Positions 27,510 through 36,410 of a stretch of 64,000 nt of DNA are shown one piece after another. The stretch is from Anatilimnocola floriformis (lineage in GTDB: Bacteria > Planctomycetota > Planctomycetia > Pirellulales > Pirellulaceae), in NCBI RefSeq assembly GCF_024256385.1, contig NZ_JAMLFW010000002.1, positions 1,426,001 to 1,490,000 of the forward strand, in the 5' to 3' direction. The notes under the pieces are model-generated. The model had not been told where the DNA came from. It made no database searches and saw only the letters and a program-made list of their open reading frames with translations. Positions within the stretch are counted from its first letter, which is position 1; each line of letters starts with the position of its first letter. Position numbers and translations under genes: made by a program.

Positions 27510-29120
27510 ATGTCGAAACTACTCGCTGCGCTGCTCCTGTTCCTCGGCTTGGCCTTCGCTGCTCCTCTGACAGCGCAAGAAAAAACCGAAGCCGCTAAGG
27601 AAGAAGCCAAAAAGGAAGAACCTAAGAAAGAGACGCCGAAGAAAGAGGAGCCCAAAAAAGAAGAACCTAAGAAGGAAGAACCCAAACCCCCAGCGCGCAA
27701 GCCCAACATCGTGTTCTTCCTTGCCGACGACTTAGGCTACGGCGATATCGGCGCTTTCGGTCAGGAGAAAATCCGCACGCCGCGGCTCGATAAGCTGGCT
27801 CGCGAAGGGATGCGGATGGTGCAGCATTACTCGGGTAATGCAGTGTGTGCGACTTCGCGTTGCGTGCTGATGACCGGCGTGCATCCGGGGCATGCGATCG
27901 TCCGCGACAACAAGCAGGTCAAGCCGCAGAGCCAGTTTCCGCTGCCGGAAGGGACCGTCACGCTGCCGAAGCTGCTCAAGGAAAACGGCTACGCCACCGG
28001 CGCGTTCGGCAAATGGGGCCTCGGCGGCGACGACACCACTGGCGAACCGACGAAGCAATACATCGATCGCTTTTACGGCTACTACTGCCAGGCCGTGGCC
28101 CACAATTACTACCCGACGTTTCTCTGGGACAACGCGACGAAGCAGATGCTCGAGAACGAGCCGTTTGCCTCGAATCAAAAGTTGCCAGAGGGGGCCGATC
28201 CGAATGATCCGAAGAGTTACGAACGCTACAGCGGCAAGCAGTTCGCGCCTGATCTGATCGCCGAAGAGGCTTTGAAGTTTGTCAAAGACCACAAGGACGA
28301 ACCGTTCTTTTTGTTCTTCCCCACGACCATTCCACACCTAGCGCTGCAGGTGCCGCAGGATGGACTCGATGCTTACAAAGGGGCGTTCACCGAAGACCCG
28401 CCGTACCCGGGCGGCAAGGGCTATCTGCCGCATCGCACGCCGCGGGCTGCGTATGCAGCGATGGTCAGCCGATTGGATAGTTACGCCGGCCGCATTATGG
28501 ATCTGGTCAACGAGCTCAAGCTCGACGAGCACACGATCTTTGTCTTCTCATCCGACAACGGCCCGCTCAATGATCGCTTCGGCGGCACCGACACCGACTT
28601 CTTCAACAGCAAACGCAACCTCCGCGGCTTCAAGGGCTCGCTCTACGAAGGTGGCGTGCGCGAACCGACGTTCGTTCGCTGGAAGAACAAGATCGAAGGA
28701 GGCACGCTCAGCTACCGCGTGACCGGCTTCGAGGATTGGCTCCCCACGCTGCTCGATCTCGCGGGCCTCGCCAAGGAAACCCCGAAGGGGCTCGATGGAA
28801 TTAGTTTCAAAGCGGCCCTCGAAGGCAAAACGATGACGCAGCGGCCGTTCCTCTATCGCGAGTTTCCCGGCTACGGCGGCCAGCAATCGGTCCGAGTCGG
28901 CGATTGGAAAGCGATCAAGCAAGGCCTCGCCAAGGGCCCCGCCGAGATCGAACTCTACGACCTCCGCGTCGACGAATCGGAAACGAACAACGTGGCCTCG
29001 GCCAACCCAGACGTGGTGAAGCAACTCGCCGCGATCATGGACAAGCAGCACGTCCCCAGTAAGGATTTTCCGATCAAAGGTCTCGGCGATCCCATGCCGG
29101 AACCGATGGGGAAGAAGTGA
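27510..29120 (+). CDS. Exported sulfatase with lysine/glutamate-rich linker
   Basis: The ATG at 27510 gives a 536-residue protein with signal peptide (KLLAALLLFLGLAFAAPLTA) and then eight or so KKEEP-type units (residues 26-64). The sulfatase domain begins PNIVFFLADDLGYGDIG with metal-binding Asp73-Asp74. The active-site Cys113 lies in CATSRCVLMTG. The family consensus is C-x-P-S-R, so Thr replaces Pro. Later motifs (FGKWGLGG, FVFSSDNGP, GFKGSLYEGGVREP) are those of arylsulfatase/AslA-type enzymes. Maturation by formylglycine-generating enzyme would be needed. The TGA shares its last base with the ATG of the next gene. Confidence 0.93.
   Translation: MSKLLAALLLFLGLAFAAPLTAQEKTEAAKEEAKKEEPKKETPKKEEPKKEEPKKEEPKPPARKPNIVFFLADDLGYGDIGAFGQEKIRTPRLDKLAREGMRMVQHYSGNAVCATSRCVLMTGVHPGHAIVRDNKQVKPQSQFPLPEGTVTLPKLLKENGYATGAFGKWGLGGDDTTGEPTKQYIDRFYGYYCQAVAHNYYPTFLWDNATKQMLENEPFASNQKLPEGADPNDPKSYERYSGKQFAPDLIAEEALKFVKDHKDEPFFLFFPTTIPHLALQVPQDGLDAYKGAFTEDPPYPGGKGYLPHRTPRAAYAAMVSRLDSYAGRIMDLVNELKLDEHTIFVFSSDNGPLNDRFGGTDTDFFNSKRNLRGFKGSLYEGGVREPTFVRWKNKIEGGTLSYRVTGFEDWLPTLLDLAGLAKETPKGLDGISFKAALEGKTMTQRPFLYREFPGYGGQQSVRVGDWKAIKQGLAKGPAEIELYDLRVDESETNNVASANPDVVKQLAAIMDKQHVPSKDFPIKGLGDPMPEPMGKK
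27591..27690 (+). repeat. Coding low-complexity KKEEP repeat
   Basis: A run of imperfect 12-base units (AAGAAAGAGGAGCCC and variants) encodes the Lys/Glu/Pro linker of the sulfatase. The DNA repeat is prone to slippage, and the linker length may vary between strains. Confidence 0.75.
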
Positions 29121-31768
29121 TGCGCCAGCTCTTCGCAGTCTGCCTGATTGTCGCCACGACGAAGCTCGCTGTTGCGGCGGAAGTTTCGCAGCCGGTGCGC
29201 AAATTCATCGAAACGAACTGCACGAGTTGCCATGATGCGGATACGAAGAGTGGTGGCTTGGATTTGACGGCGCTCGGTGGCGAACTAGGCGAGGCCGCGA
29301 CGTTCAATCGCTGGGTGAAAATTCACGATCGCGTGAAGAGCGGTGAAATGCCGCCGCCGGAGAAGAAGGCCGAGAAGGCCGCGCCGCTGAAGGATCGCGA
29401 CAATATCGTCAAGCAACTTGCCGATCAACTGGCGGGAACCGATAACCAGCGGCAGCGCTCACAAGGCCGCGTGCCAATCCGGCGTTTGAACCGGACCGAG
29501 TACGAAAACACGATGCGCGATCTGTTTTCGCTGCCGGGACTGCAGGTGAAGGAGTTGTTGCCCGAGGATGGCCGGGCCGATGGTTCTGACAAGGCGAGCA
29601 CCGCGCTCGAAATCTCCGCTGTGCAGTTGCGGAAGTATCTGGAAGCGGCTGATTACATTCTCGACGAAGCCATCGCGCACGAAGACAAACCGATGGTTTT
29701 TCGCGAGCGTTTTCGCCGCATCGGTGGACTGGCGCAGTTTTGCGAATGCACCTTCCCGATCACGAAGGGGCGCGTCGACATGAGCGTGGTCGAAAAGATC
29801 CGCCCGCGCGACGGCAGTCAAGGCATTCACATGCGCGACTACGATCCGTATCTCCGCGCGATGGATTCGCTGGGCATCACGACGCACGCCAGGCCGTCGT
29901 GGGATGCGGTCATCGAAAACTTCTCGCCATTCCACTCGGGCTATTACCGGCTGAAGACTTCGGTCTGGAGTTTCAATTACAACAAGGGCGAAATCGGTCA
30001 GACCGATCGGATGCAATCGATCGCGCTCACTGCCGATGGACGTGTGCTCGCCTATCTCGACGCGCCATCGCAACAGCCGAAGGAATTTGAAGCCGTCGTG
30101 TGGCTCAATGAAGCCGAGGTGCTGGAGCTGAATCCGGCGAGTCTCTGGGCAAACTTCAATTCGGCCTACAACCACGAAGGGCCCGGCGTGGCCGTCGACT
30201 ACTTTGATGTCGAAGGGCCGCTCAACGACATTTGGCCGCCGGCCAGTCATCGCCGTTTGTTCGGCAACTTGCCCGTCGCAGAACTGACGTACGAAAAAGA
30301 TCGCGACTATCCGCGGCAGCCGGCCAAGCCGCAGCGAAAACCCGGTTTTCGACCCGATCATCGCGATGGCAAGGAGTTTCAAAAATGGCAAAGCGTCTGG
30401 TCGGCTGCATCTTCGCGGCCTAAGGATGATGCCCGTCGATTGTTGAAAGATTTCCTGCCGCGGGCCTTCCGCCGGCCGGTGGCTGCTGAGGAAATTGATG
30501 TCTACGTGAAGATCGCGCACGATCTCATCGACGCGGGCGACTACTTCGAAACGGCCATGCGAGCCGCTTATCGCGTGGCACTTTGTTCGCCTGATTTTCT
30601 GTTCATTCAGGAGATTCCCGGTTCGGCTTCACCGTCGGACCCAATGGTGCTCGATCAACATGCGGTGGCTACGCGGCTGTCGTATTTCCTGTGGAATTCG
30701 ACGCCCGACGATGAGCTGCTGAAGCTCGCGGCCAGCAATCAACTCCATTCGCGAGCGCTCACGCAGCAGATTGATCGAATGCTCGCCGATCCGCGATCGG
30801 ATCGCTTCGTCGAGGACTTTCTCGATCAATGGCTCGACTTGCGGAAGATCAACTTCACGAGTCCTGAGGCGCGACTCTATCCCGAGTTTCGGCCCGATCT
30901 GCGCGATGCGATGCTCGCCGAGTCGCGGGCGTTTTTCCGCGAGTTGCTCGCGCACGATTTGAGCGTGAGTCAGATTGTTGACTCGAGTTTTCTGATGCTC
31001 AATCAGCGCTTGTCGGAGCATTACCGCATCGGCGGCATTCAGGGAACGGAGATCCGCCGCGTGACAAAACCGGCCGGCAGTCCGTACGGCGGCCTGATGA
31101 CGCAAGCTGCCGTTTTGAAAGTCACGGCCAACGGCACGACGACGTCGCCGGTGACGCGCGGCGCGTGGGTGATGGATCGCGTCCTCGGCAGGCCGCCGGA
31201 TCCGCCGCCGCCGGACATCAGTGCGATCGACCCCGATGTCCGCGGCACGACAACGATCCGTCAGCAACTCGATGCCCATCGCAACAACGCGATCTGCGCT
31301 GGCTGTCATGCCAAGATGGATCCCGCCGGCTTCGCGCTCGAAAACTTCGACGTCATCGGCGGCTGGCGAACGCTCTACCGTTTCACCGGCGAAAAGCCCG
31401 CCACCGAAGGCACTCCGCGACTCGGCAAGGATCCGCAGAAGCACGATTTTCTCGGTGTGTTGCCGAACCAATGGGTGCACGTCATGAACAACGTTCGCTT
31501 CGGCCAGCCGGTCGATGGGAGCGGCGTGACCGTCGACGGCCAGGCGTTCAAAGACATTCATGAATTCAAACGCCTGCTGTTTGCCGAAGAAGAACAAATT
31601 GCTCGCAACCTGACCGAAAGACTGATTCAATACAGCACCGGCGCTCGCGTGAGCTTTGCCGATCGGCAGCAAGTCGACGCGATTCTCACGAAGACTCGGC
31701 CGGGGCATTTTGGTTTGCGCAGTCTGATTTGCGAAACGATTTACAGTCCTCTGTTCCGCCGGAAGTAA
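29120..31768 (+). CDS. Planctomycetes-type cytochrome, DUF1587/1592/1588/1585 protein
   Basis: This 882-residue exported protein has a signal peptide and a c-type haem motif C34TSCH38 in the PSCyt1 domain. The series typical of the family follows: DUF1587 (VPIRRLNRTEYENTMRDLFS), DUF1595, DUF1592 (ATRLSYFLWNSTPDDELL), DUF1588 (SEHYRIGGIQGTEIRRV), then a second haem-like CAGCHAKMDPAGFALENFD, and DUF1585 at the end (LIQYSTGARVSFADRQ). Role: probably electron transfer or redox catalysis linked to polysaccharide breakdown. The A of its ATG is the last base of the sulfatase stop (TGATG), and the DUF1552 gene begins three bases after its own stop. Confidence 0.95.
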   Translation: MRQLFAVCLIVATTKLAVAAEVSQPVRKFIETNCTSCHDADTKSGGLDLTALGGELGEAATFNRWVKIHDRVKSGEMPPPEKKAEKAAPLKDRDNIVKQLADQLAGTDNQRQRSQGRVPIRRLNRTEYENTMRDLFSLPGLQVKELLPEDGRADGSDKASTALEISAVQLRKYLEAADYILDEAIAHEDKPMVFRERFRRIGGLAQFCECTFPITKGRVDMSVVEKIRPRDGSQGIHMRDYDPYLRAMDSLGITTHARPSWDAVIENFSPFHSGYYRLKTSVWSFNYNKGEIGQTDRMQSIALTADGRVLAYLDAPSQQPKEFEAVVWLNEAEVLELNPASLWANFNSAYNHEGPGVAVDYFDVEGPLNDIWPPASHRRLFGNLPVAELTYEKDRDYPRQPAKPQRKPGFRPDHRDGKEFQKWQSVWSAASSRPKDDARRLLKDFLPRAFRRPVAAEEIDVYVKIAHDLIDAGDYFETAMRAAYRVALCSPDFLFIQEIPGSASPSDPMVLDQHAVATRLSYFLWNSTPDDELLKLAASNQLHSRALTQQIDRMLADPRSDRFVEDFLDQWLDLRKINFTSPEARLYPEFRPDLRDAMLAESRAFFRELLAHDLSVSQIVDSSFLMLNQRLSEHYRIGGIQGTEIRRVTKPAGSPYGGLMTQAAVLKVTANGTTTSPVTRGAWVMDRVLGRPPDPPPPDISAIDPDVRGTTTIRQQLDAHRNNAICAGCHAKMDPAGFALENFDVIGGWRTLYRFTGEKPATEGTPRLGKDPQKHDFLGVLPNQWVHVMNNVRFGQPVDGSGVTVDGQAFKDIHEFKRLLFAEEEQIARNLTERLIQYSTGARVSFADRQQVDAILTKTRPGHFGLRSLICETIYSPLFRRK

Positions 31769-31771
31769 GCC

Positions 31772-33037
31772 ATGAACACTGCCACTCAAAATGGAATTGG
31801 CCGGCGCGCGTTTCTCGCCGGCGCGGGGGTGATGCTGGCCTTGCCGGCGCTGGGTCGAGCTGCCGAAGCGCCGCCACCGCGGCGACTCGTGGCGATTCAG
31901 ACCAATCAAGGGATCATGCCGCATCTGTTCTTTCCGGAGCGTGCAGGCCGCGAGTTCGAGCTGAGTCCATATCTGAAAGTGCTCGAAGCCTTTCGCAACG
32001 ACTTCACGGTCTTCTCGAACGTCTGTCATCCGGGCGTCGACGGCGGGCATGCGAACGAAGTGTCGTTTCTCACCGGTGCGCCGCATCCTGCCGGCGCGGG
32101 TTTTCGCAATTCCGTTTCGGTCGATCAACTAGCCGCCGAGCAACTGGGGAATCAAACGCGGTTTTCTTCACTCGTCGTCGGCGTTTCGAACGGCGGTGAT
32201 CCAAGCATGTCGTTCAATCGCAGCGGTGTGCTGATTCCACCCGAGAAGAACGCCGCGTCGCTGTATCGCAAGTTGTTCGTGCAGGGGACCGCGAAAGAGA
32301 TCGAAGCCCGCGTGAGCGATCTCCGTTCCGGTCGCAGCTTGCTGGACACAGTGCAAGCGCGGGCCCGGCGGTTAGAAAAATCGGCTGCAGCCGGCGATCG
32401 GCAGCGACTCGATCAATACTTCTCTTCCATCCGCGAACTCGAACAGCAATTGCTGCAAGCCGAAGCCTGGGAACAAAAGCCGAAGCCGAAAGTGGCCCAG
32501 CCGGAACCGCCGGAGATCAAAGAGTCGTCGCAGCTGGTCACCAAGCTGAAGCACACGCTCGACGTGATCAAGCTCGCGCTCGAAACCGATTCGACCCGGA
32601 TCGTGAGCTTGTTCATTCAGCCGCTCGGCGTCTTGTCCGAAATTCCGCAGGTCTCGCGCGAGACGCATTCGCTCACGCATCACGGCAATCGGCCGGAGAT
32701 GATCGAAGAGTTGCAAAAGATTGAAACGGCGCAGTTCGCCGCCCTCCGCGATTTTCTGACGAACCTGCGCGGCGTGCAGGAAGCAGGGAGTACGCTGCTC
32801 GACCGGAGTGCGATTCTCTATGGCACGTGTATGGGCAACGCCAACGGCCATACCAACAAAGACTGGCCGATGATGCTGATCGGCGGCGGTTTCAAGCACG
32901 GCCAGCACCTCGCGTTTAGCAAGGACAAGAACGAAAATCTCGGCAAGCTGTTTGTATCGCTGCTGCAGCGCGTGGGTGTCGAGACCGATCGCTTTGCCGC
33001 CGCGAGCGGAACGATGCCAGGGCTGGAGATGGCCTGA
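31772..33037 (+). CDS. DUF1552 family exported protein
   Basis: The 421-residue protein begins with a Tat signal (GRRAFLAGAGVMLALPALG). The DUF1552 body includes RLVAIQTNQGIMPHLFFP, VDGGHANEVSFLTG and the late YGTCMGNANGHTNKDWPMML; this last motif resembles the alkaline-phosphatase-like fold also seen in DUF1501. DUF1552 genes regularly follow DUF1592 cytochrome genes, as here with a three-base gap, so the two proteins probably act together. The family's activity is not established. Confidence 0.95.
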   Translation: MNTATQNGIGRRAFLAGAGVMLALPALGRAAEAPPPRRLVAIQTNQGIMPHLFFPERAGREFELSPYLKVLEAFRNDFTVFSNVCHPGVDGGHANEVSFLTGAPHPAGAGFRNSVSVDQLAAEQLGNQTRFSSLVVGVSNGGDPSMSFNRSGVLIPPEKNAASLYRKLFVQGTAKEIEARVSDLRSGRSLLDTVQARARRLEKSAAAGDRQRLDQYFSSIRELEQQLLQAEAWEQKPKPKVAQPEPPEIKESSQLVTKLKHTLDVIKLALETDSTRIVSLFIQPLGVLSEIPQVSRETHSLTHHGNRPEMIEELQKIETAQFAALRDFLTNLRGVQEAGSTLLDRSAILYGTCMGNANGHTNKDWPMMLIGGGFKHGQHLAFSKDKNENLGKLFVSLLQRVGVETDRFAAASGTMPGLEMA

Positions 33038-33124
33038 TGTGGCATGGTCAGGCGAGCTGGTTCGGGATAACGTAATTGCGTTGTTCTCGCACCGTTTTGC
33101 TTGTGTCCGCCTGGATTGCCACTC

Positions 33125-34159
33125 ATGTTGATCGGCCTGACTTATGACTTGCGGAGCGAGTATCTCGCAGCCGGGCTGAGTGATGAAGAGACAGCCGAGT
33201 TCGATCGCGAATCGACGGTCGCTGCCATCGAAGGCGCATTGCAATCGCTCGGACATCAAACCGAACGGATTGGCCACGCCCGACAGTTGATTGCTGCGTT
33301 GCAAGCGGGCCAGCGCTGGGACTTGGTCTTCAATATCGCGGAAGGTCTTTCGGGGATCGCACGCGAAGCGCAAGTGCCGGCGATCCTCGATGTCTATGGC
33401 GTGCCGTATACCTTTTCCGATCCGCTGGTTCTCGCGCTCACGCTGCACAAGGGGCTGACGAAGACAGTGGTGCGACCCGCCGGCGTGCCGACGGCGCCGT
33501 TTGCGGTAATCGAGGAATTAGCGGATCTGCAAAACCTGGAGCTGCCGTTTCCGCTGTTTGCCAAACCGATTGCCGAAGGGACCGGCAAGGGCGTGACGCC
33601 CGCTTCGAAAGTGAGCGACGCGGCGCAGTTGCGGTCGACCTGCGATCAGCTGCTGAAGCAATTTCAACAGCCGGTGCTCGTCGAAACGTTTCTGCCGGGC
33701 CGCGAATTCACCATCGGCATGATCGGCACCGACGATGCTGCGTATGCGCTTGGCACGTTGGAAATCGTGCTCCTCGCGTCGGCCGAATCCGAAGTCTATT
33801 CGTACGTGAACAAGGAAGAGTGCGAGTCGCGCGTCGAGTATCGCCTGGTCCGCGCGAGCGACGATCCGCTGGTGAAGCAAGCCGAAGAAGTCGCGCTGCG
33901 GGCCTGGCGAGTGCTCGGCTGTCGCGACGGTGGCCGCATCGACATTCGCTGCGATGCCGCTGGCGTTCCTTGTTTTCTGGAAGTGAATCCGCTGGCCGGC
34001 ATACATCCGGAGCACTCCGATCTGCCGATTCTGGCGACGAAGCTGGGGATTGCTTACGGCGACCTGATCGGCCGGATTATTCGGTCGGCAGAACAACGCA
34101 TCGCTGCCACGCCGCGATCGCTGGCGCAGAAGTTTGATGCAGCCGTGAGGAAGAGTTGA
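33125..34159 (+). CDS. ATP-grasp ligase, D-Ala-D-Ala-ligase-like
   Basis: The ATG at 33125 opens 344 residues of the D-alanine-D-alanine ligase type: VFNIAEGLSGIAREAQVP, GVPYTFSDPLVLALTLHKGL, FAKPIAEGTGKGVTP (ATP-binding Lys and loop), and the metal motif CFLEVNPLAGIHPEHSDLP. The loop sequence differs from the usual EGSSxGV of true D-Ala ligases, so the acceptor may not be D-Ala. The TGA overlaps the ATG of the second ATP-grasp gene. The surroundings hold no cell-wall gene, which also argues for a specialised ligase. Confidence 0.88.
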   Translation: MLIGLTYDLRSEYLAAGLSDEETAEFDRESTVAAIEGALQSLGHQTERIGHARQLIAALQAGQRWDLVFNIAEGLSGIAREAQVPAILDVYGVPYTFSDPLVLALTLHKGLTKTVVRPAGVPTAPFAVIEELADLQNLELPFPLFAKPIAEGTGKGVTPASKVSDAAQLRSTCDQLLKQFQQPVLVETFLPGREFTIGMIGTDDAAYALGTLEIVLLASAESEVYSYVNKEECESRVEYRLVRASDDPLVKQAEEVALRAWRVLGCRDGGRIDIRCDAAGVPCFLEVNPLAGIHPEHSDLPILATKLGIAYGDLIGRIIRSAEQRIAATPRSLAQKFDAAVRKS

Positions 34160-35673
34160 TGCCGCGCGTGTTGATCGTTCACAACGCAGTGGCTGCCGAC
34201 GCATCCGCCGCCGAGCGCGATGTGCTCGCGCAAGTTGCCGTCGTGCAGCAAGCCTGCCGCGAGCACGGCTATGCGTGCGAGTCGTTCGCCTGCACCAGCG
34301 ATCTGCAGCCGCTCATCGAGCGCGTTACCACCACTCGGCCTGCCGTTGTTTTCAATCTCGTCGAAGCCCTCGCCGGCCGCGATCAACTGGCTTGGTTGAT
34401 TCCGGCGCTGCTCGAAACCTTGCACATCCCATGCACCGGCACGCCAGCGGTGCCGCTGAACCTGAGCAACGACAAACTGCGCACGAAGCAAAAACTGCAG
34501 CTCGCGGGACTGCCGACGCCGGCCTGGTTCACGGCGGAATCGCTCGCTGATTCGAAATCAGCCAACCAATTCGTGCCTGGTCAATACATTTTGAAAGCCA
34601 TCGGCGAACATGCTTCGCTGGGTCTCGACGACAGCGCGGTAGTGCAAGTTGATTCCGCAACAGCGCTGCAGGAACAACTCCAAAAACAAACAGCCCGCCT
34701 TGGCAAAGCATGCTTTGCCGAACAGTTCATCGCTGGCCGTGAGTTCAATATTTCTGTGCTCGCCAGCGGCGCACTTCCCGAAGTGTTGCCGCCAGCCGAG
34801 ATCGACTTCAGCGATTTTCCTGCTGGTAAACCGCGGATCGTTGGCCAGGCGGCTAAGTGGGATGAAGGAACCTTCGAATTCGATCACACGCCGCGGAAGT
34901 TCGACTTTTCTGCGAATGATGCGCCATTGCTCGAACGGCTCCGTTCGTTGTCGCGCTCTTGCTGGCAGGTGCTGGAGCTCGCTGGTTGGGCTCGCGTTGA
35001 TTTTCGTGTCGACGAGCAAAATCAGCCGTGGATTCTCGAGGTTAACACCAACTGCTGTCTCTCGCCCGATGCTGGTTTCGCAGCCGCTGTCGAGCGCGGT
35101 GGCTACACGCTGTCGATCGCGGTCGAGCGGATCATCGCCGCCGTCCTCGCACCGAGCTCATCTCGGCCAGCGACAACATCGCCAACCAAAGCCAACAAAG
35201 TTGAGCTGCGCACCGATCCCAGCGCCGACGACGAAGCTCATGTTCGCGATATCGTCGACTCGACCGGTCTTTTTCGGCCGAACGAAGTCGACGTCGCCGC
35301 CGAGCTCGTTCGCGTGCGAATGCGCGATGGCCTGGCGAGTGGATATGAGTTTGTTTTCGCCGAGCAAAATGGCGAGGTTCTCGGTTATGCCTGCTACGGC
35401 CTCAATACAGTGACGCTCGCAAGTTACGACTTGTACTGGATTGCGGTGCGGCCGAACCTGCAGGGGCAGGGAATTGGTCGGCAACTGTTGGCCGAAGTCG
35501 AGCAGCGAGTGGCCTCGGCGAGTGGCAAGCAGATCTACATCGAGACTTCGCACCGGGCCGATTATGCGGCTACGCGGGCCTTTTATGAACGGTGCGGTTA
35601 TGCGCTCGAAGGAGTCCTCCGCGATTACTACGCACCGGGCGATGACCGCGCCATTTACGTACGTCGCTGGTGA
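34159..35673 (+). CDS. ATP-grasp ligase fused to GNAT acetyltransferase
   Basis: A 504-residue fusion. Residues 1-335 are an ATP-grasp unit (VVFNLVEALAGRD, IPCTGTPAVPLNLSNDKLRTK, metal motif WILEVNTNCCLSPDAGF). After a Ser/Thr/Pro linker (about 335-350), residues 350-504 form a GNAT N-acetyltransferase with the acetyl-CoA loop VRPNLQGQGIGRQLLAEVE and the ending IYVRRW. The ligase part resembles its neighbour but is clearly diverged. The combination suggests that a peptide-like or amide product is made and N-acetylated, possibly by the pair acting in turn. The product is unknown. A TTG at 34156 is an alternative start one codon upstream. Confidence 0.88.
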   Translation: MPRVLIVHNAVAADASAAERDVLAQVAVVQQACREHGYACESFACTSDLQPLIERVTTTRPAVVFNLVEALAGRDQLAWLIPALLETLHIPCTGTPAVPLNLSNDKLRTKQKLQLAGLPTPAWFTAESLADSKSANQFVPGQYILKAIGEHASLGLDDSAVVQVDSATALQEQLQKQTARLGKACFAEQFIAGREFNISVLASGALPEVLPPAEIDFSDFPAGKPRIVGQAAKWDEGTFEFDHTPRKFDFSANDAPLLERLRSLSRSCWQVLELAGWARVDFRVDEQNQPWILEVNTNCCLSPDAGFAAAVERGGYTLSIAVERIIAAVLAPSSSRPATTSPTKANKVELRTDPSADDEAHVRDIVDSTGLFRPNEVDVAAELVRVRMRDGLASGYEFVFAEQNGEVLGYACYGLNTVTLASYDLYWIAVRPNLQGQGIGRQLLAEVEQRVASASGKQIYIETSHRADYAATRAFYERCGYALEGVLRDYYAPGDDRAIYVRRW

Positions 35674-35859
35674 CAAGTCATGACACTCGCTACGCAAATG
35701 GATTAGCGCAAGGATAAATTTTCGCAGCACCTTGCCCGCATAGTCCGGACGATCGCCACATCAGCCTTGCGGGCATCCGACATTTTGGCGTTGCCGCGTC
35801 TTCTGACGCCCGTTTTTTCTCACGGAATCTAAGTTTGTGTAAGCACGAACGGCAGGCAT

Positions 35860-36336
35860 ATGCCGCTCGGTTGGGGCAAACAATTTCAGGGGCAAGCTGA
35901 AGTGAACGAGAAACATACGATTTTGCATATTGATGACGACCCAGCCATTCTGCGGCTGGTCGCTCAGCGATTGGGTGACGAAGGGTATGAGGTGATTAGC
36001 TGCGGCGATCCAGATGCGATCGAGTCGGTGTTGCACGCGAGCAACGCCCGAGTCTGTCTGCTCGATATCGCCATGCCGCACGCCGATGGTTTGGAGCTGC
36101 TGAAAGAGATCAAGCGTTATGACGGCGGCGTGCAGGTGATCATGTTGACCGGCCTGGTGAGCATGAACTCGGTGCTCGACTCGCTGCGCAATGGCGCTGA
36201 GGCGTTGCACTTCAAACCGATCTTGGACTTTGAACCGCTGCTCGAAATTCTCGCCGATTCGTTCCGCAAGACCGAACGCTGGCGGAAAACCCTGGAAGAA
36301 CTGCGGCAACGTCGGGCGCAAACGGCGCTAGCGTAA
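35860..36336 (+). CDS. Single-domain response regulator
   Basis: The protein is 158 residues long with one receiver domain: acid pocket Asp25-Asp27 (HIDDDP), phosphoacceptor Asp69 (LLDIAMP), Thr97 (MLTG) and Lys119 (HFKPI). After residue 130 there is a short helical, Arg/Gln-rich tail and no DNA-binding domain, so it acts through another protein. No histidine kinase is adjacent. Start uncertain: ATG at 35860, or GTG at 35902 with an AGGGG site upstream, which would give a protein beginning close to the receiver domain. Confidence 0.9.
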   Translation: MPLGWGKQFQGQAEVNEKHTILHIDDDPAILRLVAQRLGDEGYEVISCGDPDAIESVLHASNARVCLLDIAMPHADGLELLKEIKRYDGGVQVIMLTGLVSMNSVLDSLRNGAEALHFKPILDFEPLLEILADSFRKTERWRKTLEELRQRRAQTALA

Positions 36337-36410
36337 TTCGTTCGCGTAATTCGTTCTGCGCTGCGTTACAATCCTCCATCACGTCCTGCCAGTGATGAAG
36401 GAGATTTGTG

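Noticed and set aside
30629-32128. Minus-strand open frame of 499 codons
   Set aside because: Antisense of the DUF1592 and DUF1552 genes, which show clear family motifs.
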